NCBI GenBank assembly: GCA_900317305.1
Contig: ONGG01000006.1
Span: 36,203-100,202 of the forward strand
DNA from: an uncultured Prevotellaceae bacterium
Lineage (GTDB): Bacteria > Bacteroidota > Bacteroidia > Bacteroidales > Bacteroidaceae
Reading direction: 5' to 3'
Length of the DNA stretch: 64,000 nucleotides
This document shows, one piece after another, positions 34,440 to 43,659 of this stretch (position 1 is its first letter; each line of letters starts with the position of its first letter). The notes under the pieces are model-generated. The model was given only the letters and a program-made list of their open reading frames with translations. It was not told where the DNA came from and did not search any database. The position numbers were made by a program, and so were the translations under genes.

Positions 34440-35879
34440 ATGAAAAAGATACTTAGTATTTCATTAATTCTGGCCACAGCCCTCACTTTCAGTTCCTGTG
34501 TGAAAGAAGAGGACGATATCTTCGACAAGAGCGCCGCCGAGCGTCTGAACGAAGCCAGCGACCTGTATTCGAGCCGCCTGATGGCAGCCCCCAACGGTTG
34601 GGCTATGCAGCTCTACCCCACCAACGACAATGAGTGGCCCTACGGCACTGGCTACTTGCTGCTCTGCCGTTTCAACAAAGACCATTCGGTGAACGTGGCG
34701 ATGAACAACATCTTCTCCAACAGTCAGTATTTAAGCGACACCTCACTCTGGGAGGTGATTACCGACAATGGCCCGGTGCTGTCGTTCAACTCGCACAACG
34801 ATTGCGTGCACGCTTTCAGCGACCCCTACGACTTGTCATTTACCGGTACTGCCGGCAAAGACAACAACGAGTCGGGTACCGGAGCCGAGGGCGACTATGA
34901 GTTCATCATCGTCGATGCTCCCGAGGATGCATCGTATATGATGCTCAAGGGCAAGAAAAGAGGCACCTACAACCTGCTCACCCCCGTGGAAGAAGGCATG
35001 AGCTACGAGCAATACCTGATGAATGTGAAAACGTTCCGCGACTATTATTTTGCCAAGAACGTGCCCACCTTCTATGAAGTGCACTGGGGCGACAGCCTTT
35101 GCAAAATGACCATGTCGTATCCCGACGAGGCCATGAACGACAAGAATACCAATGCCAGCTATGACGGCATTCCCAACATCTACCCCTATCATGGCAGTTC
35201 GGTGTTCGACCAGACGTTCAACACCTTCCTCATCACCATGCGTGGCAACGACTACTATCTGCGTTTCCGCGACCGTATCCACATTGGCGACGTGAGCGTG
35301 CAGGAGTTCCGCTATGACAAGGAGCGCGACATCTTTGTGAGTGTCGACAACGACAACTACTACATCTGTGGCGACGACCCCACCCGCTTCTTCTCGGAGA
35401 ACATCTACAATATCTTCCAAGGCACCGACAAACTGGGATGGCGGTTCTACTATGAAGGTGAGATGTCGGACTCCTGGAAGGCTGAGATGGATGCCATCAA
35501 TGCCGACTTCCAAGCCCAGAAGAACCCGATGACCCTGGTGTCGATGGCTTTCAAGAAAGAGAACAACGACCTTGGCCTTGCCCTTATTACCACCTACAAG
35601 ACCAAATCGGGCAACTCGAATGTCACCACCTACTATGACGTGAACAGCCAGGCCGACGGCGTGACTCTTACCTTCAATGGCAACATCAGCCGTAACGGTG
35701 ACCGCGTGCTCGACATGGTGCCCGCACTGAAGACCTTCGTCACCTCGACCATCAACCAGAAGTTCATTGCCAAGAAAGATGACACTGGTTTCAACCTCAA
35801 CACCTTGCACCTCTGCATTGCCGGCAATGAGGACAAATGGGTGAAGGTAAACCACTATGATCCCAATGACAAGAAATAA
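34440..35879 (+). CDS. DUF4302 lipoprotein
   Basis: This 479-residue lipoprotein (MKKILSISLILATALTFSSC, Cys20) opens KEEDDIFDKSAAERLNEASDLYSSRLMAAPNGWAMQLYPTN, characteristic of DUF4302. The rest is beta-rich (YEFIIVDAPEDASYMMLKGKKRGTY, NTFLITMRGNDYYLRFRDRIHIGDVSVQEFRYDKE). DUF4302 proteins occur in SusC/SusD loci together with the Mx1-like peptidase. Their role is unknown, probably an accessory surface binding protein. It is followed by a large hairpin (35892-35954). Confidence 0.85.
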   Translation: MKKILSISLILATALTFSSCVKEEDDIFDKSAAERLNEASDLYSSRLMAAPNGWAMQLYPTNDNEWPYGTGYLLLCRFNKDHSVNVAMNNIFSNSQYLSDTSLWEVITDNGPVLSFNSHNDCVHAFSDPYDLSFTGTAGKDNNESGTGAEGDYEFIIVDAPEDASYMMLKGKKRGTYNLLTPVEEGMSYEQYLMNVKTFRDYYFAKNVPTFYEVHWGDSLCKMTMSYPDEAMNDKNTNASYDGIPNIYPYHGSSVFDQTFNTFLITMRGNDYYLRFRDRIHIGDVSVQEFRYDKERDIFVSVDNDNYYICGDDPTRFFSENIYNIFQGTDKLGWRFYYEGEMSDSWKAEMDAINADFQAQKNPMTLVSMAFKKENNDLGLALITTYKTKSGNSNVTTYYDVNSQADGVTLTFNGNISRNGDRVLDMVPALKTFVTSTINQKFIAKKDDTGFNLNTLHLCIAGNEDKWVKVNHYDPNDKK

Positions 35880-35891
35880 GGCAACGTCAAG

Positions 35892-35954
35892 CTTCTTGTA
35901 GTTCAGGACAGCAAGAAGATCAACATACCTCCTGTATGTCTGAACTACAAGAAG
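35892..35954. other. Long intercistronic hairpin
   Basis: A perfect 15-bp inverted repeat, CTTCTTGTAGTTCAG (35892-35906) and its complement (35940-35954), encloses a second hairpin ACATAC/GTATGT. There is no T-run, so it is more likely an RNA processing or stabilising element, or an attenuator between the importer genes and the next secreted protein, than a simple terminator. Confidence 0.7.
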
Positions 35955-36007
35955 CCTACCTTAAACGATAATGAATCAAGATTAAGTATAAACCAAACAA
36001 AACGATT

Positions 36008-37708
36008 ATGAAGAAACAACTTTTACTCACTGCAGCATTCACCATGCTGGCCACAGTAGGTTTTGCACAGGTCAAGACCGAATTAGTAAAGCATCAAGCC
36101 AATCTCACGCCCTTGAAGGCAGAGATGCGCATCGACGCCAACACGGTCAAGCCCCGTCGCAGCGTGTCGGACGGCACTTGGTATAGCAAGCCATTGGGCA
36201 TGCTTTTCCTCAACTGCGACCTGAACCTCTCCAGCTACCGTGCATCTGTGCTTGCCATTCCCCCATTCTACCAGACCACTTTCAAGAATGAGTGCAACAC
36301 TACCAATGTGACCTGGACCATCAATGGCAGCGACTTCAGCGAATACATGGATCCTGCCACTGGCGACTGCGACTACTACTACTTCGGCCGCACCACCGTG
36401 GATGAGGATGGAATGGGTCTCTACTATGTGCCCACTATCCAGAACGGCAAGTCGAGCTACACCCTCTGCGAGACCGACAAAGACGGTGAGGCCAACGCCG
36501 ATGGCTGCGCCGCCTGCGTACCCGATGAGACCAACGACCTGGCCTATGGCTACAACGAGATGGGTACCAACAACTGGTATGGCCAGGGTGTCATCAAACC
36601 CGCCACTGCTGTGACTGATAACGATTATACCTACATCTATGGTCCTGGCACCATCACCTTCTCGGATGGCGAGACCTGGAACTCAGTGGGCGTAGCCCAG
36701 GTGTTCCCCGCTCCTGTCACTCCTCTTACCGTGAACGACCTGCTCGTGCATGCCCTGAGCAACACCACCCCGCTCACTGGCGACGCCGTGCTCTACATGG
36801 AGATACGCAACGTAGTACAGAACAGCCGTGGAGAGGACACCTTCGGTGATGAGGTTTACGAGACCCTCGTAGCCTATCCGGAGGACTGCAGCATTGCTTA
36901 CACCTACAACAACACTACCAACTACTGGAACATTCTCTTCCACAAGAAATCAGAGGATGACTTCGGTATTGAGACCAACACTCCGTTCATCCTTGACAAG
37001 AAATTCGCACTTGTAGTGAGCAATATGAACCAGCCTGGTTGCGACGCAGGATTCATGGGTCTGACGATGTCGAACGAGGACGAGGGTATCATCCTCGAGG
37101 CTGAGCCCATCATCGAGCTCGACGGCAGCTATGCTTCTTTCAGCTACACCAACCCCATCTGCCTTGACTGTGGCTTCCTCGGATTCTTCGACGCCGTGTC
37201 GGTTCCCACCTCTCTTACCGATGGCACCAACAACTACGACGAGTGCAACATCCTTCGCGTGAGCCCCGATGGCGAGACCGTAACCAACGAGAAATACCCC
37301 GAAACGTTCGGTGGATATGTCTATGCTGAGTTTGCCCGTGCATTGGTTGACGAGAACGAGAACGACAACTATGATTTTGATGCTCCCGACTGGGTTACCG
37401 GTATCTATTACGAAGAGCTGTCCGACTCTCAGGAGAGCGGCATGTATGTTCTCACCATTACCGCTGAGCCACTTCCCGAAGGCGTGACCGGTCGTACAGG
37501 TCACATCTACATCAAGGGTTCGGGTGTGACGAGCGCCGACCCCATCCACGTGCTCCAGGGCGATGTGACCTACGCCGACGGCATCCAGAACGCCACTGTT
37601 GCCACCAACAATGTTTCGAAGAAAGCCTACAGCCTTTCTGGCCAGCAGGTGAGCGACAACTTCAAGGGCATCGTCGTGAAAGACGGCAAGAAGATGATTC
37701 GCAAATAA
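36008..37708 (+). CDS. Large secreted protein with Bacteroidota C-terminal tail
   Basis: This 566-residue exported protein (signal MKKQLLLTAAFTMLATVGFAQ) has no domain I recognise. It is acidic, rich in Asp, Asn, Tyr and Thr, with beta-strand-like text (YTYIYGPGTITFSDGETWNSVGVAQVFPAPVTPLTV). The last 40 residues (KAYSLSGQQVSDNFKGIVVKDGKKMIRK) follow the pattern of short C-terminal tails seen on many Prevotella secreted proteins and resemble type IX sorting signals. It is probably the last gene of the RagA/RagB-like transcript, ending at a strong terminator. A surface adhesin or binding role is possible but not shown. Confidence 0.7.
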   Translation: MKKQLLLTAAFTMLATVGFAQVKTELVKHQANLTPLKAEMRIDANTVKPRRSVSDGTWYSKPLGMLFLNCDLNLSSYRASVLAIPPFYQTTFKNECNTTNVTWTINGSDFSEYMDPATGDCDYYYFGRTTVDEDGMGLYYVPTIQNGKSSYTLCETDKDGEANADGCAACVPDETNDLAYGYNEMGTNNWYGQGVIKPATAVTDNDYTYIYGPGTITFSDGETWNSVGVAQVFPAPVTPLTVNDLLVHALSNTTPLTGDAVLYMEIRNVVQNSRGEDTFGDEVYETLVAYPEDCSIAYTYNNTTNYWNILFHKKSEDDFGIETNTPFILDKKFALVVSNMNQPGCDAGFMGLTMSNEDEGIILEAEPIIELDGSYASFSYTNPICLDCGFLGFFDAVSVPTSLTDGTNNYDECNILRVSPDGETVTNEKYPETFGGYVYAEFARALVDENENDNYDFDAPDWVTGIYYEELSDSQESGMYVLTITAEPLPEGVTGRTGHIYIKGSGVTSADPIHVLQGDVTYADGIQNATVATNNVSKKAYSLSGQQVSDNFKGIVVKDGKKMIRK

Positions 37709-37731
37709 CATTTTGTTTATCAAAAATTTCC

Positions 37732-37766
37732 AACGGGACTGACCATCGGGTCGGTCCCGCTTTTTT
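37732..37766 (+). terminator. Rho-independent terminator
   Basis: CGGGACTGACC/GGTCGGTCCCG with loop ATCG, then CTTTTTT. It follows the secreted-protein gene and separates it from the M6 peptidase promoter. Confidence 0.85.
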
Positions 37767-37777
37767 GTGCCATTATC

Positions 37778-37809
37778 TTTGTCGTTTCAGAAAAAAGATT
37801 GTAACTTTG
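37778..37809 (+). promoter_or_regulatory. Promoter of the M6 peptidase gene
   Basis: TTTG (37778-37781), a 20-base spacer and TAACTTTG (37802-37809), 47 bases before ATG 37857. Confidence 0.6.
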
Positions 37810-37856
37810 CCCTACAATTCCCAAAACCCAAATCACGACTTTCTAAAAACCTTATT

Positions 37857-39620
37857 ATGAAAAAAATACTGCTCACCCTTTTCATGGCATCACTATTCAC
37901 CACGATGAGTGCCGTGTCCGCCCAGAAAGTATGGCGCACCTATACGCAAAGCGACGGAACGACCATAGAGCTCATGCTCCGAGGCGATGAGAATTTCCAT
38001 TTCTTCACCACCACCGACGGCATCGCCGTGGTGAATGAGAAAGGCAGTTTCTATTATGCCAACGCCATGGGTGCGGTCCTGGAGTCGAGCGGCGTGCTCG
38101 CCCACTCTCCCGAGATGCGCTCGGCCAGCGAGACTGCTGCCATTGCCCAACTGGGCAGCAGCGACGCCAACCTGCGCCGCATCCGCAGCAACATGCCCCA
38201 GGTGACAATGCCCCGCAAAGTGGGCGACCCCTCGGGCACCTTCACCGGCAGCAAGCGCGGACTCATCATCCTGGTGAGCTTTGACGATCTCGACTTCCAA
38301 GACGAGGATCCCAAAGCCGTATTCACCGACATGGTGAACACCGTAGGCTACACCAACTCTTTCGGTGCACGTGGCAGCGTGCACGACTACTTCACCGACC
38401 AGAGCAATGGTGTGTTCGACCTCACCTTCGACGTGGTGGGACCCTACAAAGCCCCCAAGAGCGTGACCTACTATGGTGAGAACAAGAATAACTCCGACCA
38501 ACACGCCCGTGTGATCGAACTGGTGAAATTTGCCTGTGAGTCGGCCAACCCCGAAGTGAATTTCAAGGACTACGACTGGGACGAAGACGGCGAGGTAGAC
38601 CAGTTCTACGTGCTGTATGCCGGCAAGGGTGAAGCCAGCGGTGGTGAGAACTACACCATCTGGCCCCATGAGTCGCAGATTGGCAGATGGCCCACGGCCT
38701 ATCGTCTCGATGGTGTGGTGCTGAACACCTATGCCTGCGGCGAGGAAGTAGACTATTACGGTCAGCTCTCAGGCATCGGCACCTTCTGCCATGAGTTCTC
38801 CCACTGTCTGGGACTTCCCGACTTCTACGACACCAACACCGCATCGTCGAACCCCAACTACGGCATGGGCGACTGGGACGTGATGTGTGCCGGCAACTAT
38901 AACAAGAACAGTTGGGTGCCAGCACCCTACACCGCCTATGAGCGCCATTTCTGCTCCTGGCTGGAATACAACGAGCTGACTGACCCCTGCAAGGTGAGCG
39001 ACATGGCTCCACTGGTGAACAACGGCGAAGCATTTGTCGTCTACAATCCTGCCAACCACAATGAATACTACCTCTTTGAGCACCGCAACAATGGTGAGGG
39101 TTGGGACCGCGGTGTGTCAGGCAAGGGCCTTCTCATCTACCATGTGAACTTTATTCGCAGCCGTTGGAATGAGAACACTGTCAACAACAGCAATGCAGGC
39201 AATCCCTGTATGACTGTGGTGCCGGCCGACAACAACGCCAGCTTGGATACAGAGAATGGCGACCTCTTCCCCTATACGTCTACCATCCCCATCCATACCT
39301 ACAACGAGTTCTCCGACGAAACCACCCCTGCCGACAAGTTATTTACCGCCAACAGCGACGGCAGCCATTTGCTCCATATCAAGCTGAGCAAGATCACCTA
39401 CACGAAGAAGTCGAAGACCGTGTCATTCACGTTCAACGATGGCACCCAACCCTTCGTTGGCATCCACGACATCAACCTGTCGCCCTCGACGACCTCTGGA
39501 GTCTACACCCTCAACGGCGTACGGCTCAACGTGGCCCCCGAAGCCATCTCCACCCTACCCCGTGGTATCTACATCATCAAGCATTCGGACGGCAGCACAC
39601 GGAAAGTGATGCAGAAGTAG
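37857..39620 (+). CDS. Secreted M6-family metalloprotease
   Basis: This 587-residue secreted endopeptidase is of the immune inhibitor A type. A signal peptide (MKKILLTLFMASLFTTMSAVSAQ) is followed by a propeptide-like region (VWRTYTQSDGTTIELMLRGDENFHFFTTTDG). The catalytic domain contains HEFSHCLGLPD, with zinc ligands His312 and His316 and base Glu313, preceded by YDWDEDGEVDQFYVLYAG (a calcium-type Asp cluster). The tail (SGVYTLNGVRLNVAPEAI...LPRGIYIIKHSDGSTRKVMQK) resembles the sorting tail of the preceding secreted protein. I chose the ATG at 37857 over 37767 because it begins the signal peptide and follows the promoter. It may generate peptides for the RagA/RagB-like importer. Confidence 0.9.
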   Translation: MKKILLTLFMASLFTTMSAVSAQKVWRTYTQSDGTTIELMLRGDENFHFFTTTDGIAVVNEKGSFYYANAMGAVLESSGVLAHSPEMRSASETAAIAQLGSSDANLRRIRSNMPQVTMPRKVGDPSGTFTGSKRGLIILVSFDDLDFQDEDPKAVFTDMVNTVGYTNSFGARGSVHDYFTDQSNGVFDLTFDVVGPYKAPKSVTYYGENKNNSDQHARVIELVKFACESANPEVNFKDYDWDEDGEVDQFYVLYAGKGEASGGENYTIWPHESQIGRWPTAYRLDGVVLNTYACGEEVDYYGQLSGIGTFCHEFSHCLGLPDFYDTNTASSNPNYGMGDWDVMCAGNYNKNSWVPAPYTAYERHFCSWLEYNELTDPCKVSDMAPLVNNGEAFVVYNPANHNEYYLFEHRNNGEGWDRGVSGKGLLIYHVNFIRSRWNENTVNNSNAGNPCMTVVPADNNASLDTENGDLFPYTSTIPIHTYNEFSDETTPADKLFTANSDGSHLLHIKLSKITYTKKSKTVSFTFNDGTQPFVGIHDINLSPSTTSGVYTLNGVRLNVAPEAISTLPRGIYIIKHSDGSTRKVMQK

Positions 39621-39654
39621 AATTCATTACTCAATCCAATAAAAACAAAAAACA

Positions 39655-41199
39655 ATGCAACAACAAGGCAGTAAATCTTATCTCTTTTCCATCGTATTGG
39701 TAGCCGTCCTTGGCGGACTGCTCTTCGGATACGACACCGCCGTCATCTCGGGTGCCGAGAAAGGTCTCCAGGCATTCTTCATGGAAGCCAAAGACTTCCA
39801 TACTGATGGCATTTTCCTTATGTTTGAGAAGTTCATACAATTTCTCAATGATACTTTTAATTGGAATATCCAGCTAAGCACGATTTATAATGACGTTTTA
39901 CATGGCTTAACATGTTCTTCGGCTCTCATCGGATGTATTATCGGTTCTTCCATTAGTGGATACTTAGCCACACGATTAGGCCGTAAGAAGTCGCTCATCA
40001 TCGCAGGCTTGCTCTTCTTCATCTCGGCCCTTGGCTCAATGAATCCTGAATTCCTCTTCTTCGAGTACGGCAAGCCCACCTACTCACTGCTCATCATGTT
40101 CAACTTCTACCGTGTGATTGGTGGTGTGGGTGTAGGATTGGCGTCGGCCATCTGCCCGATGTACATCGGCGAGGTAGCCCCCTCCAACATCCGTGGCATG
40201 CTCGTGAGTTGGAACCAATTCGCCATCATTTTCGGTCAGCTTGTGGTCTATTTCGTCAATTTCTTCATTCTTGGCGACCACATTCAGCCTTTGGTGGAGG
40301 AGATGGGAAAAGGCTTAGCAGCCATCAACCCTGCTGCCCAGTGGACTGTAACCACAGGTTGGCGCTACATGTTTGGTTCCGAGGCCGTTCCGGCAGGACT
40401 CTTCGCCTTGCTTATCTGCTTTGTTCCTGAGACTCCCCGTTATCTGGTGAGCGTAGGCCAAGACCAGAAAGCCCTTGGTATTCTCTCGAAAATCAATGGT
40501 TCGTCAAAGGCCGACCAGATTCTCAAGGATATCAAGGAGACCATGACCGTGAGGACCGAGAAACTGATGACCTATGGTGCTCTTTGCATCTTCGTAGGTA
40601 TCATGCTCAGCGTATTCCAACAGGCCGTGGGTATCAACGCCGTGCTCTACTACGCTCCACGTATTTTCGGTGACATGGGAATGGAGAATCCGATGGTGGT
40701 CACCGTATTCATGGGTGTCATCAACATCCTCTTCACCCTTGTGGCCATCTTCACCGTGGAGAAATGGGGCCGCAAGCCATTGCTCATCTGGGGCAGTATC
40801 GGTATGGCCATTGGTGCGTTCGGCGTAGCTGTCACTTTCGGCCACGAAGGCATGGAGTTGGTCACCGCCATCAGCATCATGGTCTACAGTGCCTCGTTCA
40901 TGTTCTCGTGGGGTCCCATCTGCTGGGTGCTCATCTCCGAGATCTTCCCCAACACCATCCGTGGAGCCGCCGTGGCCATCGCCGTGGCTTTCCAATGGAT
41001 ATTCAACTTCATTGTATCCTCCACTTTCGTGCCGATGTTCAACATGCACCTCACTCCCGACGATGACTTCGGCCACTGGTTCACCTACGGCCTCTATGGC
41101 ATCATCTGCTTGTTGGCTGCCCTCTTCGTGTGGCGCCTGGTGCCCGAGACCAAGGGCAAGACGCTCGAGGACATGACCAAACTCTGGAAGAAAAAATAA
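39655..41199 (+). CDS. Sugar/H+ symporter (MFS sugar porter, XylE-like)
   Basis: This 514-residue inner-membrane sugar porter has 12 helices and the family signatures GGLLFGYDTAVISGAEKGLQ (helix 1), GRKKSL, the RVIGGVGVGLASAICPMYIGEVAP motif after helix 4, QQAVGINAVLYYAPRIF (helix 7) and PETKGKTLED at the end. This corresponds to XylE/AraE-type pentose or hexose symporters; xylose is a fair guess, but specificity cannot be read directly. It follows the M6 gene after 34 bases, so it may be on the same transcript although unrelated in function. Confidence 0.9.
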   Translation: MQQQGSKSYLFSIVLVAVLGGLLFGYDTAVISGAEKGLQAFFMEAKDFHTDGIFLMFEKFIQFLNDTFNWNIQLSTIYNDVLHGLTCSSALIGCIIGSSISGYLATRLGRKKSLIIAGLLFFISALGSMNPEFLFFEYGKPTYSLLIMFNFYRVIGGVGVGLASAICPMYIGEVAPSNIRGMLVSWNQFAIIFGQLVVYFVNFFILGDHIQPLVEEMGKGLAAINPAAQWTVTTGWRYMFGSEAVPAGLFALLICFVPETPRYLVSVGQDQKALGILSKINGSSKADQILKDIKETMTVRTEKLMTYGALCIFVGIMLSVFQQAVGINAVLYYAPRIFGDMGMENPMVVTVFMGVINILFTLVAIFTVEKWGRKPLLIWGSIGMAIGAFGVAVTFGHEGMELVTAISIMVYSASFMFSWGPICWVLISEIFPNTIRGAAVAIAVAFQWIFNFIVSSTFVPMFNMHLTPDDDFGHWFTYGLYGIICLLAALFVWRLVPETKGKTLEDMTKLWKKK

Positions 41200-41216
41200 G
41201 TTTTAGTATCGTATAG

Positions 41217-41252
41217 CTTGAGGGCGAGCCGAAAGGTTCGCCCTCAATTTTA
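41217..41252 (+). terminator. Rho-independent terminator after the sugar porter
   Basis: TTGAGGGCGA and TTCGCCCTCAA flank GCCGAAAGG, giving a stem of about 11 bp with one bulge, followed by ATTTT. Confidence 0.8.
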
Positions 41253-41388
41253 CCATATTTTCCATTTGGCCAACAAAGGCATAATCGAATACGAAGTTTT
41301 TACAATCACCTGCCTATTTGATGAAAAAACGTGCTAAAAGGAATAAAAAAAACAAAGCGTGGACAATGAGTGCCCCTTCTTCGATTTT

Positions 41389-41489
41389 TTTTCGTAACTT
41401 TGCCGCTACGCGGCGAAGTAACTCCGTCTCGGGATAAAAAATGAACAAGTTCATTTTGTTCTCCACTCGACTTTTCGTAACTTTGCCGC
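41389..41489 (+). promoter_or_regulatory. Duplicated promoter region of metF
   Basis: The 18-base word TTTTCGTAACTTTGCCGC occurs at 41389-41406 and again at 41472-41489. Each copy contains TAACTTTG. Only the second has a proper TTTG (41455-41458) 19 bases upstream. The segment 41253-41388 has no gene. Confidence 0.6.
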
Positions 41490-41508
41490 ATTCAATAGAC
41501 TTCTGCCA

Positions 41509-42468
41509 ATGAACATTGCAAACATACTCACCAGCAACGACGGCGAGACCCGTTTCTCGTTCGAGGTGCTGCCCCCACTGAAGGGCAACGGCACCGAGAG
41601 CCTTTTCCGCACGATAGAGCAATTATGCGAGTTTGGTCCGGCCTACATCAACATCACCACGCATCATAGCGAGTATGTGTACAAGGAGTTGCCCAATGGC
41701 CTGTTGGAGCGCAGTCGCATACGCCGCCGCCCCGGTACGATAGCCATTGCCGCCGCCATCCAGCAGCGCTTTCAACTTCCTGTCATCCCCCATGTGATTT
41801 GCAGTGGCACTACGATAGAGAACATCGAGTATGAGTTGCTCGACCTGCAGTTTCTCGGCATCAGCAACCTGCTGTTGCTCAGGGGCGACAAGGCCAAAGA
41901 CGACAAGATGTTCGTGCCCACTCCTGGCGGTCATGCCCACACCACCGACCTGATTGGCCAAGTGACCCGTTTCAACGAGGGATACTTTTCTGACGGCAGT
42001 GTCATCAAGCATCCTGGCGTCCCCTTCTCGTTCGGCGTGGCCTGCTATCCCGAGAAGCACGAGGAGGCCCCCAACATGGAGCAAGACATGGCTCATCTGA
42101 AGACCAAGCAAGACATGGGTGCGCAATATGCCGTGACCCAAATGTTCTTCGACAACCAGAAATACTACGACTTCGTGGCCCGTGCCCGCGAGATGGGCAT
42201 CACCATCCCCATCATCCCCGGCATCAAGCCCGTGACGAAGATGTCGCAGGTCACGATGGTTCCCAAAACCTTCCACTGCGACATACCCGACGACCTGGCC
42301 CAGGAGATGCTTCGTTGCAAGACCGACGACGACGTGCGCCAGGTAGGTATCGAGTGGACCACAGCCCAGTGCCATGACCTGTATGACCATGGTGTGGGTA
42401 ATATCCACTTCTACACGATATCGGCCGTAGATTCGGTGCATGAAATCATGAAACGTATCAACCATTAG
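41509..42468 (+). CDS. metF: Methylenetetrahydrofolate reductase
   Basis: MetF reduces 5,10-methylenetetrahydrofolate to 5-methyltetrahydrofolate with an FAD cofactor, supplying methyl groups for methionine synthesis. The 319-residue protein has the family start TRFSFEVLPPLKGNG, the folate-binding IPHVICSGTTIENIEYELLDLQFLGISNLLLLRGD block, and AQYAVTQMFFDNQKYYDF. It heads a unit in which holB follows after 8 bases. Confidence 0.95.
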   Translation: MNIANILTSNDGETRFSFEVLPPLKGNGTESLFRTIEQLCEFGPAYINITTHHSEYVYKELPNGLLERSRIRRRPGTIAIAAAIQQRFQLPVIPHVICSGTTIENIEYELLDLQFLGISNLLLLRGDKAKDDKMFVPTPGGHAHTTDLIGQVTRFNEGYFSDGSVIKHPGVPFSFGVACYPEKHEEAPNMEQDMAHLKTKQDMGAQYAVTQMFFDNQKYYDFVARAREMGITIPIIPGIKPVTKMSQVTMVPKTFHCDIPDDLAQEMLRCKTDDDVRQVGIEWTTAQCHDLYDHGVGNIHFYTISAVDSVHEIMKRINH

Positions 42469-42476
42469 TCACAGAC

Positions 42477-43622
42477 ATGCGATTCGACGAGGTAATTGGA
42501 CACGACGACGCCAAGGAGCGCCTGAAGGCGATGGTGGCAGAAGGCCACCTTCCTCACGCCCTGCTCTTCTGCGGTCCCAAGGGCTGCGGCAAGATGGCGT
42601 TGGCCATGGCCTTTGCCTCATACCTGCTCTGTCAGAGCCATACTGCCGATGACGACAGTTGTGGCAAATGCCTGCAATGCGCCATGCTCCGCAAATGGGC
42701 TCACCCCGACCTGCATTTCACCTACCCCACCATCAAGCCACCGGGCAGTTCATCCGACTACAAACCCGTGAGCGATGACTTTGCCCGTGAGTGGCACGAA
42801 CTGCTGGCCGACGGTCCTTACTTCACCCTTGAGCAATGGCTTGAGCGCATAGGCACCGTGAACCAGCAGGCCATCATCACGGTGAAGGAGAGCGACGAGA
42901 TCTCTCACAAACTCAGCATCAAATCGAGCCAGGGCGGCTACAAGATCTCACTCATCTGGCTTCCGGAGCGCATGAATGCCGAATCGGCCAACAAATTGCT
43001 CAAGCTGATAGAAGAGCCACCCTCGCACACGGTGTTCCTCTTGGTAAGCGAGGCACCCGACATGCTGCTCGAGACCATCCGCAGCCGCACCCAGCGCTTT
43101 GAGCTGCGCCGCATCGACACCGCATCCATCGAGCAAGCCCTTGTGAGCCGCCGGGGTATCGACACCGAGGCGGCCCACCGCATTGCCCGCATCTCTGACG
43201 GCAGTTGGATGCAAGCCCTCGACGCCCTTGACGCCGAGAGCGAGAACAACCAGTTTCTAGCCGACTTCATCCAGATGAACCGCATGTCGTTTACGCGCAA
43301 CGTGAGAGGCATGACCGACTGGGCACTCATGGTGAGCGGTTACGGCCGTGAGAAGCAGAAGCGCATGCTCGCTTATTTCCTTCGCATGCTTCGCGAGAGT
43401 TTCGTCTACAACTTCCACCTGCCCGACCTGACTTACATGACGATGGAGGAAGAGCAGTTTGTGAAGCGGTATGCCCGGTTTGTGAACGAGACCAACATCA
43501 TCGACCTCTCCGAGCTGATGACCACCGCCCAATATGATATCGGGCGCAACGCCAATCCCAAGATCGTATTTTTCGACGTAGCCCTTCAAGTGACGGTGCT
43601 ACTGAAGCGAACCCCACAATAA
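42477..43622 (+). CDS. holB: DNA polymerase III clamp-loader subunit delta prime
   Basis: This is the clamp-loader subunit that helps place the beta clamp on DNA. The 381-residue protein has the AAA+ layout: IGHDDAKERLKAMVAEGHLPHALLFCGPKGCGKMALAMAFA (a P-loop form), a zinc-binding cysteine set (SCGKCLQCAML), a KESDEISHKLSIKSSQGGYKISLIWLPERMNAESANKLLKLIEEPP helix block and a collar domain. Delta prime is usually not an ATPase. It follows metF by 8 bases and precedes ricT by 37 bases. Confidence 0.93.
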   Translation: MRFDEVIGHDDAKERLKAMVAEGHLPHALLFCGPKGCGKMALAMAFASYLLCQSHTADDDSCGKCLQCAMLRKWAHPDLHFTYPTIKPPGSSSDYKPVSDDFAREWHELLADGPYFTLEQWLERIGTVNQQAIITVKESDEISHKLSIKSSQGGYKISLIWLPERMNAESANKLLKLIEEPPSHTVFLLVSEAPDMLLETIRSRTQRFELRRIDTASIEQALVSRRGIDTEAAHRIARISDGSWMQALDALDAESENNQFLADFIQMNRMSFTRNVRGMTDWALMVSGYGREKQKRMLAYFLRMLRESFVYNFHLPDLTYMTMEEEQFVKRYARFVNETNIIDLSELMTTAQYDIGRNANPKIVFFDVALQVTVLLKRTPQ

Positions 43623-43659
43623 CCCGCCGCTCCCAAGCGGTTCCTAAAACAGCAACAAG

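Noticed and set aside
34836-35855. 339-codon minus-strand frame
   Set aside because: Antisense to the DUF4302 gene; the repetitive Val/His/Gly composition is typical of a shadow.
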